Source: Microbulbifer hydrolyticus (GTDB lineage: Bacteria; Pseudomonadota; Gammaproteobacteria; Pseudomonadales; Cellvibrionaceae). From it: DNA of 64,000 nt. The stretch covers positions 4,060,001 through 4,124,000 of the forward strand of contig NZ_CP047491.1 of NCBI RefSeq assembly GCF_009931115.1, written 5' to 3'. Position numbers and translations under genes: made by a program. The notes under the pieces were generated by a model. That model saw only the letters and a program-made list of their open reading frames with translations. It was not told where the DNA came from and ran no database searches. Of this stretch, positions 17,312 through 26,864 are shown piece by piece (the stretch's first letter is position 1; every line of letters begins with the position of its first letter).

Positions 17312-18943
17312 ATGGATCGAAGAAAATTTCTGCAGTTGGGTGGTGCCGGTGTCGGCGTCTCCATGCTGCCACTGTCCGGCAATATTATCGCCGAAAGCAA
17401 ACTCACCCAGAGCGGACTGGATATCGCAGCAAAGAAAGAACTTTCTGATGCGGCACTGAATACCGCGACCAAGATGGGCGCGTCTTACGCAGACGTCCGT
17501 ATCGGCCGCTATCTCAACCAGTACGTCATTACCCGTGAAATGAATGTGCAGAACGTGGTCAACACCGAGTCCATCGGCGTGGGCATACGCGTGATTGCCA
17601 ACGGCACCTGGGGCTTTGCCGCTACCAACGACATGACCAATGATGGTATCGCGCGCGCTACCGCACAGGCCGTTGCCACCGCCAAGGCCAATTCGAAATA
17701 CCAGAAAGAGCCGGTGCAACTGGCGCCAGTAAAAGGCCACGGTGAAGTCAGCTGGAAAACACCGATCCAGAAAAACGCCATGACCATTCCGCTGGCAGAA
17801 AAAGTTGACCTGCTGATGGAAGTGAACAAGGCGGCAATGGATGCCGGTGCCAGCTTTATCAATTCCATGCTGTTCCTGGTAAACGAGCAGAAGTACTTTG
17901 CCTCCACCGACGGTTCCTATATCGACCAGGATGTACACCGCCTGTGGTCACCGTTCAGCGTCACTGCTGTAGACAAGAAAGACGGCGGCTTCCGCACCCG
18001 TGACGGCCTCGGCATGCCGGTAGGTCGCGGTTTCGAATACCTCGACGGTCGCGCCGAAGATAAAGTGCAGTCACAGACGGTACTCTACGGCGACTCCTAC
18101 GATATGGTCGAGGACGCGAAACTGGCGGCCGAACAGGCGCAGGAAAAGCTTACCGCCAAGTCGGTCAAGCCGGGCAAATACGATCTGGTGCTCGACCCGT
18201 CGCACCTGTGGCTCACCATCCATGAATCCGTGGGTCACCCGCTGGAGCTCGACCGCGTACTCGGCTACGAAGCCAACTTCGCGGGCACCTCGTTTGCCAC
18301 CATCGACAAGTGGGAGAGCGGCAAATTCCAGTACGGCAGCGACAAGGTCAACCTGTTTGCAGACAAGGTGCAGCCGGGCTCACTGGGTGCAGTCGGTTAC
18401 GACGACGAAGGCGTGCAAACCGGTAGCTGGGACCTGGTCAAAGAGGGTGTACTCACCAACTACCAGGCCATTCGCGACCAGGTACATATGCTGGGCCAGA
18501 AGGAGTCCCATGGCTGCTGCTACGCGGACAGTTGGTCCAGTGTGCAGTTCCAGCGCATGGCCAACGTTTCCCTGCTCCCGGGTGAAGATAAGCTGGGCGT
18601 CGAGGACATGATCAAGGACGTCGAGAAAGGCATCTATATCGTCGGTGACGGATCCTTCTCCATCGATCAGCAGCGCTACAACTTCCAGTTTGGCGGCCAG
18701 CTGTTCTACGAAATTGAGGACGGCAAGATCACCGGCATGCTGGAGGACGTGGCTTATCAGTCCAACACGCAGGAATTCTGGAACTCCTGTTCGCAGATCT
18801 GTGACAAGAGCGATTACCGTCTCGGTGGCTCCTTCTTCGACGGCAAGGGGCAGCCCAGCCAGGTAAGTGCCGTGTCCCACGGTAGTTCCACCACCCGGTT
18901 CGACGGTGTCAACGTGATCAACACCAAGCGTAAACTCGGTTAA
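17312..18943 (+). CDS. Tat-exported TldD-family metalloprotease (second copy)
   Basis: This 543-residue protein is collinear with the first TldD copy and identical over many stretches, so the two arose by tandem duplication around tldE. HESVGH again falls at residues 304-309, and HGCCYADSW replaces HGCSYADSW near residue 400, keeping the likely Cys ligand. The N-terminus MDRRKFLQLGGAGVGVSML is a twin-arginine signal with the RRxFL core. TAGGAGCG before the ATG is a good ribosome site. Both copies keep all visible catalytic residues, so neither looks like a pseudogene. The two may give alternative heterodimers with TldE, with different peptide preference. That point is inference. Confidence 0.92.
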   Translation: MDRRKFLQLGGAGVGVSMLPLSGNIIAESKLTQSGLDIAAKKELSDAALNTATKMGASYADVRIGRYLNQYVITREMNVQNVVNTESIGVGIRVIANGTWGFAATNDMTNDGIARATAQAVATAKANSKYQKEPVQLAPVKGHGEVSWKTPIQKNAMTIPLAEKVDLLMEVNKAAMDAGASFINSMLFLVNEQKYFASTDGSYIDQDVHRLWSPFSVTAVDKKDGGFRTRDGLGMPVGRGFEYLDGRAEDKVQSQTVLYGDSYDMVEDAKLAAEQAQEKLTAKSVKPGKYDLVLDPSHLWLTIHESVGHPLELDRVLGYEANFAGTSFATIDKWESGKFQYGSDKVNLFADKVQPGSLGAVGYDDEGVQTGSWDLVKEGVLTNYQAIRDQVHMLGQKESHGCCYADSWSSVQFQRMANVSLLPGEDKLGVEDMIKDVEKGIYIVGDGSFSIDQQRYNFQFGGQLFYEIEDGKITGMLEDVAYQSNTQEFWNSCSQICDKSDYRLGGSFFDGKGQPSQVSAVSHGSSTTRFDGVNVINTKRKLG

Positions 18944-18964
18944 TCAGAGAGAAAGGCCGTCGCC

Positions 18965-19738
18965 ATGTCGTTGACGACATGGCGACTGCAAACCAGCCCC
19001 ACAAGAAGTTTCAGAGCCGTATCTGTGTCACTCACCCGCAAACAATTTCTGCAGCGCCTGTTACTGGCCGGTTGCGGTTTCGCACTACCGGGAACGTTGC
19101 GCGCACAAAGTGACCCTGCTCCCGAGTATGACTTCTATTTCACACGCCTGATGTATGAATCCGGCGACTGGGATGTGGATCAGCGCATGCCCTCCAATGT
19201 GCTGAACTCCCTGATCGAATACACCAGCCTCAACGTCGATCCCGACGAGCGCATAGTGCCGCTGGCGGACCCGGAAATGCTGCTGGCGCCCTTCTGCTAT
19301 CTGGCGGGGCACAAACTGGTGGAATTCACCGCTGCGGAAACCCGGAATTTTCGTGACTACGTCAATCGCGGTGGCTTTGTGTTTGTCGACGACTGCAACC
19401 ACGACATTGACGGGCTGTTTGCCAGGTCGTTCGAGACGCAGATGGTGAAACTGTTTGGTGAGGACTGCCTGCAAAAACTACCGGATGACCACGACCTCTA
19501 CCGCTGCTTTTTCCAGTTCGACGAACTCCCGGTAACCAGCTTCGAGCTGAACGGCTGGGGCGACGACCTGGTCCACGATTACCTGAAAGCGATCGTGGTG
19601 GATGGCCGCATCGCCGTACTCTACAGCAACAAGGATTTCGGGTGCGAGTGGGACTACGACTATCGCAACAAGCGCTGGCTCGCCATCGACAACACAAAAT
19701 TCGCCGTCAACATCGTCATTTATGCACTCACAAGCTGA
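18965..19738 (+). CDS. Exported DUF4159 protein
   Basis: The 257-residue protein has a typical DUF4159 domain (about residues 55-255): YDFYFTRLMYESGDWDVD at its start, and RGGFVFVDDCNHDIDGLFARS in the middle, which resembles the glutamine-amidotransferase-like fold used by DUF4159 and BatA-associated proteins. The ATG at 18965 follows AGAGAAAGG; an internal GTG near 19025 would start directly at LTRKQFLQRLLLAGCGF, a signal-like segment with an RK rather than RR pair, so Tat export is uncertain. DUF4159 proteins commonly accompany MoxR and DUF58 genes, as here. The cluster continues six bases later with moxR. Function is unknown. Confidence 0.82.
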   Translation: MSLTTWRLQTSPTRSFRAVSVSLTRKQFLQRLLLAGCGFALPGTLRAQSDPAPEYDFYFTRLMYESGDWDVDQRMPSNVLNSLIEYTSLNVDPDERIVPLADPEMLLAPFCYLAGHKLVEFTAAETRNFRDYVNRGGFVFVDDCNHDIDGLFARSFETQMVKLFGEDCLQKLPDDHDLYRCFFQFDELPVTSFELNGWGDDLVHDYLKAIVVDGRIAVLYSNKDFGCEWDYDYRNKRWLAIDNTKFAVNIVIYALTS

Positions 19739-19744
19739 TATACC

Positions 19745-20752
19745 ATGCACACCACTTCACCGGACAAAATTGAACAGATGCTCGAAGAACAACAACGTGC
19801 GCTCGACGTACTGCGCGGCGAGATCGGCAAGGTTATCGTCGGCCAGCACGATGTAGTTGAGCAGATGCTGGTATGCCTGCTGGCTCGTGGGCATGTGTTA
19901 CTTGAAGGGGTACCCGGCCTCGGTAAAACCCTGCTGGTAAAGACGCTCGCCGATGCCTCCAGCCTGGCATTCAAGCGCGTGCAGTTCACGCCTGATCTTA
20001 TGCCCGGCGATATTCTCGGTAGTGAGATCCTCGAAGAGGATCACACGACCGGCAAACGATTTTTCAAGTTTCAGCCGGGGCCGATTTTTACCAACATACT
20101 GCTCGCGGATGAAATCAACCGCACACCGCCAAAGACCCAGGCAGCACTGCTGGAGTCCATGCAGGAGTATTGCGTCACCGTCGCCGGGGAAACCATGGCG
20201 CTGCCACAGCCTTATTTTGTGCTCGCGACCCAGAACCCGATCGAGCAGGCAGGCACATATCCCCTGCCGGAGGCCCAGCTGGACCGCTTCCTGCTGAATA
20301 TCCATATCGACTACCCGGATGCGCAGGACGAAGTAGCAATCCTGCGCGCAACCACCGGTGCCGCTGGCGCGAAGCCACAGGCTTGCCTGGAGGCCTCCCA
20401 ATTGCTGGCAATGCAGGATCTGGTGCGGGAGGTATCGGTCTCCGATGATCTGTACCAATACGTGGCACAACTGGTACGCGCCACTCGCAACCAGAACCCC
20501 GATGAGAACCTGGGAAAGTGGATCAAGTGGGGCGCCGGGCCCCGCGCCGGACAGGCGCTGATTCTCGCAGCCAAGGCGCGCGCCTTTCTGCATCGTCGAC
20601 TGGCGGTCACCCGTGCCGATATACAGGCGTTATTGCTACCGGTGCTGCGTCATCGCGTGCTGCTGAGTTTCCAGGCCCAGGCGGATGGCATCGGTATTGA
20701 GCAGGTACTGGGTGAATTACGCCAAGCCGTGCCGGAACCCGGTCGGGACTGA
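19745..20752 (+). CDS. MoxR-family AAA+ ATPase
   Basis: The 335-residue protein shows Walker A GVPGLGKT at residues 55-62, Walker [15 protein letters not shown] near 115, sensor 1 ATQNP near 160, and the family motif [18 protein letters not shown]. MoxR proteins are chaperone-like ATPases that act together with VWA-domain proteins to mature or assemble metal enzymes and envelope complexes. The partner here is the DUF58 protein encoded 14 bases downstream. The upstream DUF4159 gene ends six bases before. Cytoplasmic; no signal. The ribosome site is weak, so translation may be coupled to the upstream gene. Confidence 0.94.
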   Translation: MHTTSPDKIEQMLEEQQRALDVLRGEIGKVIVGQHDVVEQMLVCLLARGHVLLEGVPGLGKTLLVKTLADASSLAFKRVQFTPDLMPGDILGSEILEEDHTTGKRFFKFQPGPIFTNILLADEINRTPPKTQAALLESMQEYCVTVAGETMALPQPYFVLATQNPIEQAGTYPLPEAQLDRFLLNIHIDYPDAQDEVAILRATTGAAGAKPQACLEASQLLAMQDLVREVSVSDDLYQYVAQLVRATRNQNPDENLGKWIKWGAGPRAGQALILAAKARAFLHRRLAVTRADIQALLLPVLRHRVLLSFQAQADGIGIEQVLGELRQAVPEPGRD

Positions 20753-20766
20753 CGGAGTATGTTGCC

Positions 20767-21663
20767 GTGCAACTGACCGATCCGCTGACGCTGGCGAGCA
20801 CCCGAGACCTGGTGTGGCTGTCACGCCATATCGCCGAGGGCATGCTGCTGGGTATGCAGCATAGCCAGCGGCGCGGCGCCGGCATCGAATTCCAGCAATA
20901 CCGCAGTTACGAACCGGGTGATTCCATCCGGCATATCGACTGGAAACTGTTTGCGCGCTCGGACCGCTATTATGTGCGCGAGGCTGAGCAGGAAAGTCAG
21001 ATGCACGTATGCATCGTGCTCGACACAAGCACCTCGATGGCGCAGCCGAGTTTTGTGCAACCAGGTCTCAGCAAACTCCTGTACGCAAAATGCTGGATTG
21101 CCACACTCTGCTGGCTGCTGCATAGCCAGGGCGATCGCTTTTCCCTGCTGGCACTGAACGATCGCGGTAACCGCCTTGTACCCGAGGGCCAGGGCGAAGC
21201 CCATCATCGCCGTGTTGCGCTTGAACTGGACTCGATCAGCGCTGCCGGGCACTGGCCGGACAGGGCGCAACTGGCCGCGGTATGGCCCCGCTTTGAGCAG
21301 CCCTGTCAGGTCGTGCTGGTCAGCGACTTCTTCGAGCGCCATGACGATGGTGAGCTCAGCAGTTTTGCCGCGCGCCTGTCCGCCGCCGGCAGGCCTTGCC
21401 TGCCTCTGCAAATATTGGTTGAAGCCGAGCAGACGTTTCCCTTTGATGGTGACCTGAAAATCCGCAATCCCGAAGCGCCGGGTATCACTGAGCTAGGCGC
21501 CCGGCAGCAACGTGCGGACTACCTGGCTGCCTTTGCCGCCGCACAGACAAACCTCAGCGCGCGTTTTGCCGCACAGGCAACACCCCTGACTACCACTACG
21601 GTGGAAACACCCATCGAGTATTCTCTGCGGGCATTTATTGATGCACACGGGAGGATCGGCTGA
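20767..21663 (+). CDS. DUF58 (VWA-like) protein
   Basis: The 298-residue protein starts with GTG at 20767, preceded by CGGAG at 20753-20757. The DUF58 signature YRSYEPGDSIRHIDWKLFAR lies near residues 43-62. A VWA-like domain follows, with a degenerate MIDAS, VLDTSTSM, near residue 82-89. DUF58 proteins are the usual partners of MoxR ATPases, receiving ATP-driven remodelling. Unlike many relatives it has no N-terminal membrane segment, so it would be soluble. The next gene starts one base after its stop. Confidence 0.92.
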   Translation: MQLTDPLTLASTRDLVWLSRHIAEGMLLGMQHSQRRGAGIEFQQYRSYEPGDSIRHIDWKLFARSDRYYVREAEQESQMHVCIVLDTSTSMAQPSFVQPGLSKLLYAKCWIATLCWLLHSQGDRFSLLALNDRGNRLVPEGQGEAHHRRVALELDSISAAGHWPDRAQLAAVWPRFEQPCQVVLVSDFFERHDDGELSSFAARLSAAGRPCLPLQILVEAEQTFPFDGDLKIRNPEAPGITELGARQQRADYLAAFAAAQTNLSARFAAQATPLTTTTVETPIEYSLRAFIDAHGRIG

Positions 21664-21664
21664 T

Positions 21665-22861
21665 ATGCCCGGAGCCCTCACCTGGCTGATTGAATCACCC
21701 GCGTGGTTCTGGCTACTGCCCATCCTTGCGCTACCGGTACTGATCCACTTGCTGCGTCGCAGTGATCCCCGGGAGATCACCTTTGCCGCTGTGCACTGGC
21801 TGCAACACAGGCGCCAGCATCGCTGGAAAAAGCTGTTTGTGCGCGACCGCCTGTTATTGGCTCTGCGGCTTCTGATATTACTTCTACTGATCCTGCTACT
21901 GGCACAACCGTGGCTGGAACGCGATGTGCGACCATCGGATACGATATTGCTGGTAGACCCCGGTGTTACCGAGGAGGCACTCGCGCAGTTTCAGGCAGAG
22001 CATCCGCAGATCAACCAGACCTTCTGGCTACACCACGATCCACAGCCCGCCGACACCCCCAGACCGGAGGCCGGTAATCTCTGGCAGGCCCTGTCTCAGC
22101 TCGCCAGCGCCGGCGAATTTCGCCGCGCACATATTCTGTTACAGCAGGGCGCAAATCCGACCGGACACAGTGCCCTTCAGGTCAGCCCCCACTGGCAGTG
22201 GCACGTGGTGGAGACCGAAAGTGCGGATCTTTCCCGCGCACTTCCACGGATCAGCACACTCCCGCGGATCACTCTGGTGGGCGAAGGGCCACGCTGGCTG
22301 CCCCCGCTGATACAACAACTGGCGGAAGGTCCGCTACCCGGGCTGGCGCTGCAGCAGCGCTCCGCGACAGACCTGCTCGACCCCCGCGAAATCGACTGGG
22401 TAATTTACGACACGCCCGGAGCGCTGCCGGAGCGTCTGGTGCATTTTGTGCGCGACGGTGGGCTGCTGATTTCGGATGCGCGCGTGACTGGCGAAACGGC
22501 ACTGAATTTTAATGAACTCGACAAACACAGTGGTCTTGAGGTGGCTGTAATCGGTCGCGGCAGCTGGCTGCGTTACCGCGGTGACTGGCATAGCCCGGCG
22601 TTTTTCCATAACCCGGAACTACCGCAAACACTCTGGAGGCAGTGGTCTACACAGGACTGGCGGTGGTTACACGAGTCCCGCAGCCAGTGGTCCCTCGACA
22701 GGCTCCCGGATATCTCGGTGAGTGACCCCGCGGCGACAACGAGGCACGCACACTCGCTGCGCGATGTATTGCTACTGGCCCTGGCGCTGCTGATATTGCT
22801 CGAACGATCGATTGGCCTGTCGCGCCCGGCAGCGGCCACCGGAGGCGCCAACCGTGAGTAA
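21665..22861 (+). CDS. BatA-type membrane protein
   Basis: GGGAGGA at 21649-21655 favours the ATG at 21665 (398 residues). The N-terminus has the aerotolerance BatA pattern: a first membrane helix WFWLLPILALPVLIHLLRR, then the amphipathic ITFAAVHWLQHRRQHRWKKL, then a second helix of mostly leucine (LLLALRLLILLLLILLLAQPW). A periplasmic domain follows, with a TM segment near the C-terminus (VLLLALALLILLERSIGL). The gene is coupled to the next by overlap. In Bat systems such proteins anchor a VWA/MoxR complex in the inner membrane. No MIDAS is seen here, so metal binding is unlikely. Confidence 0.85.
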   Translation: MPGALTWLIESPAWFWLLPILALPVLIHLLRRSDPREITFAAVHWLQHRRQHRWKKLFVRDRLLLALRLLILLLLILLLAQPWLERDVRPSDTILLVDPGVTEEALAQFQAEHPQINQTFWLHHDPQPADTPRPEAGNLWQALSQLASAGEFRRAHILLQQGANPTGHSALQVSPHWQWHVVETESADLSRALPRISTLPRITLVGEGPRWLPPLIQQLAEGPLPGLALQQRSATDLLDPREIDWVIYDTPGALPERLVHFVRDGGLLISDARVTGETALNFNELDKHSGLEVAVIGRGSWLRYRGDWHSPAFFHNPELPQTLWRQWSTQDWRWLHESRSQWSLDRLPDISVSDPAATTRHAHSLRDVLLLALALLILLERSIGLSRPAAATGGANRE

Positions 22862-25112
22862 TGCTCGCCACACTCGTAGCCAGCGTATCCTGCAGCGGGC
22901 AGGACGCCGCTGGTACATCCACGGCCTGATGCCCTATGTTCTTGTCGCACTCCTGCTTGGCATTAGCGCCTGGCTCAGTCGTCACTTTCTGCTGCTGCCA
23001 CAGTGGATATTGGCAGTAGCCTTTGTCCCTGTGGTCCTGGCCACTGCGTTGGACCGCTACTGGCGGCCATCTCAAAGGGAACTCTGCACGAAGCTCGACG
23101 CACGCTATCCGGCCCTGCAGGACAGTTGTCATCTTCTGATCGCCGGACACAGCAATCCGGGACCAGTAATGCGTGTGCAACAGCAACGGGTGGCGAAGGC
23201 GCTGCAGCAACTGCAGGAAAACGGCAGTCTGCAAACGTTCCGCCCCGATTGGCGGCGCCGCCCACTCCTGTACGCCACCGGTGCGGCCATCATCCTGCTA
23301 CTAGTCCCCGTAGCCATACAGTTAAGCGGAAAAACCGCGACAACGGCCATCGACAGGCACGCGCAACCAACGCGCCCGGTGCAGGCGCAGCCATCGGTGT
23401 TCCGCGATATTGCAACGTATATCCAGCCACCGGACTATACCGGCATAGCACCCTACCCCGGTGCGCTGGCAATCGAGGCCACAGAAAACTCCCGCGTCAC
23501 CTGGAATATTACTCTCGAGGCACCCGCAGACGGATTGCACATGCTTGCGGCTGAAGAGTCCTTTGCGTTCACACCCCGGGATCCCGCCCCCAGTCGGCGC
23601 TGGCAACTCACGCGCACACTGAGCGCATCCGACTTTTATCAACTCGCCATATCGCCAGATGCTGCAATCGGCAAAGGTGGCACGCAGATGCTGCTGCCGG
23701 AACTACACAATATCGAGATCACCCCGGACCGCCCCCCGGCGTTCGTGTTCGAATATCCACAGGACAACGTCACCATCGTCACCCGGCAGCCAGATGCAGA
23801 GTCGCCTTTGTTAACCGTCAGCGTTACGGTTGAAGATGATTTTCAGGTGGTGGAAACGGATCTGTTAGTGACCCTGGCGAGCGGCAGTGGAGAAAACGTA
23901 CGCTTTCGCGATGAGCGCATCAGGCTTGAGGCAGAGAGCACAGAAGGAAAAAAGCGGCGCTACCGTTTTTCGATACCAGTGCATCGTTACCAGATCGAAC
24001 CCGGTGACGAACTCTACTGGCACCTTGAGGCCCGCGACAATCGTGCACCGAAGGTGAATATCCAGAAGAGCCAGCATTTCATCCTGCGCTGGCCACAGGA
24101 AGAAATTTTCGGACTCAGCGACAGCGAGGGGATGGCGATCAAAATTCTGCCGGAATACTTCCGCAGTCAGCGACAGCTGATCATCGATACCGAGGCACTG
24201 CTCGCGGACCGGGAAAATATCAGCCAACAGGAATTTCGCAAGCGCTCCGAATCGCTCGCCTACGAGCAGAACCTGCTGCGCATGCGCTACGGACGATTTC
24301 TCGGCGAGGAAGACTCCGCGATGGAACACGGCGGCGAGACGCACGCAACCGATCACCATGGCGAAAGCGAGGAGCACCACGACAAAGACACGCATGAACA
24401 AGCCAGCGAGCACAGTGGTCACGGTAATCATCACGGTGATGACGGTAATGAAGGTGAAAAAGTCCAGCAATTCGGCGATGCCAGTGGCGTGATCGCGGCC
24501 GCCGGTCACGCCCACGACAGCTCAGAACATGCCACCCTGTTCGACCCCGAGACCAAAGAGCTACTGCGCAGTGCGCTCAATGCAATGTGGAGTGCGTGGC
24601 GCGACCTGTCGGTAGTTGAACCGCGCGCGTCCCTGCCCCACCAGCACACCGCCCTGCGCCATATCAAGCAAGTGCAGCAGGCCTCGCGCATCTACCTGCA
24701 ACGCGTTGGTTTCGAAACACCGGCCCTGGACGAGTCGCGGCGGCTCTCCGGCGAACACGACCAGACCGCGCCACCGCAAGTCGACAGCGCACGGGAAGAC
24801 GCCGAACGCGAACAATTACTGGCGCTGTTCAAACGCGTACAACAGGGCGAGGCGCTCGACCCGCAGGCCACAAGCGGACTCCGGCAGTTGCAGGTACTGC
24901 GCGGGGACGACACCCTGCAGATGTCACTGGCAAAGCATCTGCGCCGCTACCGGCAACAACCCGGCTGCCGCGAGTGCCGGCAGCAACTGTCGGCATTCCT
25001 GTACGCGCTGTTACCGGCCCCGGCCGCGCACCCGACGCTCCCGCTTGACCGCCGTGCGTCCGGCACCTATAGCAACTGGCTGCAGGAATCCGCAGCAGAG
25101 GCACGGCAATGA
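22854..25112 (+). CDS. Membrane protein with DUF4175-like domain and histidine-rich insert
   Basis: The GTG at 22854 overlaps the previous stop and has GGAGG eight bases upstream; it gives 752 residues. Two hydrophobic helices (about residues 25-65) are followed by a third near 150, then a large extracytoplasmic part. The segment around 290-410 (ITPDRPPAFVFEYPQDN, VEDDFQVVETDLLVTL) resembles DUF4175 proteins, which have repeated Ig-like pieces. Residues about 490-560 form a low-complexity insert with at least 14 histidines amid Glu/Asp/Gly, suited to binding transition metals. The gene overlaps the next by ATGA. Family assignment is moderate. A periplasmic scaffold role in the MoxR/Bat cluster is inference. 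Confidence 0.7.
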   Translation: MSNARHTRSQRILQRAGRRWYIHGLMPYVLVALLLGISAWLSRHFLLLPQWILAVAFVPVVLATALDRYWRPSQRELCTKLDARYPALQDSCHLLIAGHSNPGPVMRVQQQRVAKALQQLQENGSLQTFRPDWRRRPLLYATGAAIILLLVPVAIQLSGKTATTAIDRHAQPTRPVQAQPSVFRDIATYIQPPDYTGIAPYPGALAIEATENSRVTWNITLEAPADGLHMLAAEESFAFTPRDPAPSRRWQLTRTLSASDFYQLAISPDAAIGKGGTQMLLPELHNIEITPDRPPAFVFEYPQDNVTIVTRQPDAESPLLTVSVTVEDDFQVVETDLLVTLASGSGENVRFRDERIRLEAESTEGKKRRYRFSIPVHRYQIEPGDELYWHLEARDNRAPKVNIQKSQHFILRWPQEEIFGLSDSEGMAIKILPEYFRSQRQLIIDTEALLADRENISQQEFRKRSESLAYEQNLLRMRYGRFLGEEDSAMEHGGETHATDHHGESEEHHDKDTHEQASEHSGHGNHHGDDGNEGEKVQQFGDASGVIAAAGHAHDSSEHATLFDPETKELLRSALNAMWSAWRDLSVVEPRASLPHQHTALRHIKQVQQASRIYLQRVGFETPALDESRRLSGEHDQTAPPQVDSAREDAEREQLLALFKRVQQGEALDPQATSGLRQLQVLRGDDTLQMSLAKHLRRYRQQPGCRECRQQLSAFLYALLPAPAAHPTLPLDRRASGTYSNWLQESAAEARQ

Positions 25113-26842
25113 ACGCATTCAGCACAATTTGTTTACTGGGTCTGGCGGCCTCCCTGTGGCTAGGCTTGCGCCAACGCACATCGGTTTCACGCCGTGCCAC
25201 CGGCATACTGTTGCAGTGCGTTATCTGGCTGCTGGTGTGGTCACTGTTCCACCCCCCGGCTTTACTTCCCCCGGAAAAGACCACCGCTCTGGCAACCGCA
25301 GTTGCGTCCGATCCGAAGGGTCTTCCGTCACCACAAGAGATTAACCGGGCGGGGTTGTTGCAAATCACCGGTGATGGTGTGTCGCGCGATGCGCTGCGCG
25401 ATCTGCCACCGGTTCGCTTACAGCACGGGGAAATCACCGCGCAACCCGGCTGGCAGGTACAGTGGACGCGGCAGCTGACTCTCGGTGAACCGCTGCAACT
25501 GCGTGTCTCGCTTCTATCGCCACAAGACGCTTATCAGCCTCCGGTAAAGCTTACCCTGCAAGATCCCTTCGGCAGCGATGTGGACAGCGCACTGCTCGGC
25601 GCTGACAGCAAGTCGATATCTCTCCAGGCGTGGCCGAAAATTGCCGGCGACTGGCAGTACCGGGTACACATTCAACCACAGACGGACAAACAACAAGCGG
25701 GCAAACAACAGGCAGCCGATGATGTCTCCGGCGCGCAAGACACTGACCGCAGTGAAGTACTGCCGGTGATCGTGCGCGAACCACAATCCCCCCGGGTACT
25801 GTTGTGGCTCGCGCGCCCCGGGTTTGAGAGTGCGGCACTGGCGCGCTGGTTGCGCCAGTCCGGCACGCCCACGCAGGTTGTCACGCAACTGGCCCCAAAA
25901 ATGCAGCGGCGGGAAACCTTCAACGGTCAGGAGCTGCGCCAAAACGCGCTCCTCGCCGCCGACAGTCCTTTTGACCTGCTGGTGCTCGACAGCCGTCTGT
26001 GGTCACAGCTGGACAAGTCACAACGACGGCAGATCGACACTCTTGCACAAACAAAATCGCTGCTCTGGCTGGTGGATAGCAACAGCACACAGGCGTTTAT
26101 TGACTATGCACAGACCCGTGGAATGCCGCTGCAAAAAGCGCCCGTCGTTTCGGCCAGCTACCCGGGCGATGTCGCTGACAGGCAGCCCCCCGAGCTGCAG
26201 CTAGCGGGTTACCAGCCCGCCAATATTCGGGCCGGCGATGCCCAGTTGGGCACCGATGGGCAAGTCATATACTGGGGCCGCGTACAGCCACAGCAGGCTC
26301 TGGGGTTTGCGTTTTTCCGCAACAGCTACCGCTGGCAAACGGCAGGGTATGCCCGGGAGTTCGCCCTGCTCTGGAATCAGCTGTTCGAGCGTCAACTGGC
26401 ACTACACGGCACACACGACGAACTGTCGGTAAGCACCCAGCTCCCGCGCGTGCGGCAGCGACTCACGGTGTGCAGCAGTGTATTCAATGATTCCCCACCC
26501 GAACTACATCCGACGGACGCCGAAGAAAATGTAGCGCCCGTGCGTGGCATCGCTGCCGGCCACAGCGAGGTCGGCCGCTGCCACAGCTATTGGCCGCGGC
26601 ATTCAGGCTGGCATCAGGTGGGCGAAACCGGATCCTCACTATACGTTTTCGCACAGGACGCGTGGGCCGAGTGGCAGACAGCACTTTTGCGGGAAGAAAC
26701 CGCGCAGATGGCCAGTGCGCGCCTGGGCCCGCAAGCCCAGAGCCTATCCTCCATGCAAACGCTGCCGCTGCCGTGGATAGCCCTCGCACTGATGACATTA
26801 CTGCTACTGACCTGGTGGCGAGAGCGCCGCAGCCTGCGCTGA
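25109..26842 (+). CDS. Membrane protein of the MoxR/Bat cluster, function unknown
   Basis: The 577-residue protein has two N-terminal hydrophobic helices (residues about 5-20 and 32-52), a large periplasmic part, and a C-terminal helix LPWIALALMTLLLLTWW followed by basic residues that would be cytosolic. The middle (about 220-400) has a Rossmann-like pattern, SPRVLLWLARPGFESAALARWL and FDLLVLDSRLW, similar to the glutamine-amidotransferase-like domains of BatA/DUF4159 proteins. Overlap of four bases with the upstream gene indicates coupling; it is the last gene of the cluster. I do not recognise a named family. Confidence 0.7.
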   Translation: MNAFSTICLLGLAASLWLGLRQRTSVSRRATGILLQCVIWLLVWSLFHPPALLPPEKTTALATAVASDPKGLPSPQEINRAGLLQITGDGVSRDALRDLPPVRLQHGEITAQPGWQVQWTRQLTLGEPLQLRVSLLSPQDAYQPPVKLTLQDPFGSDVDSALLGADSKSISLQAWPKIAGDWQYRVHIQPQTDKQQAGKQQAADDVSGAQDTDRSEVLPVIVREPQSPRVLLWLARPGFESAALARWLRQSGTPTQVVTQLAPKMQRRETFNGQELRQNALLAADSPFDLLVLDSRLWSQLDKSQRRQIDTLAQTKSLLWLVDSNSTQAFIDYAQTRGMPLQKAPVVSASYPGDVADRQPPELQLAGYQPANIRAGDAQLGTDGQVIYWGRVQPQQALGFAFFRNSYRWQTAGYAREFALLWNQLFERQLALHGTHDELSVSTQLPRVRQRLTVCSSVFNDSPPELHPTDAEENVAPVRGIAAGHSEVGRCHSYWPRHSGWHQVGETGSSLYVFAQDAWAEWQTALLREETAQMASARLGPQAQSLSSMQTLPLPWIALALMTLLLLTWWRERRSLR

Positions 26843-26864
26843 AAACACCCTTTGTTTGCGCCAT

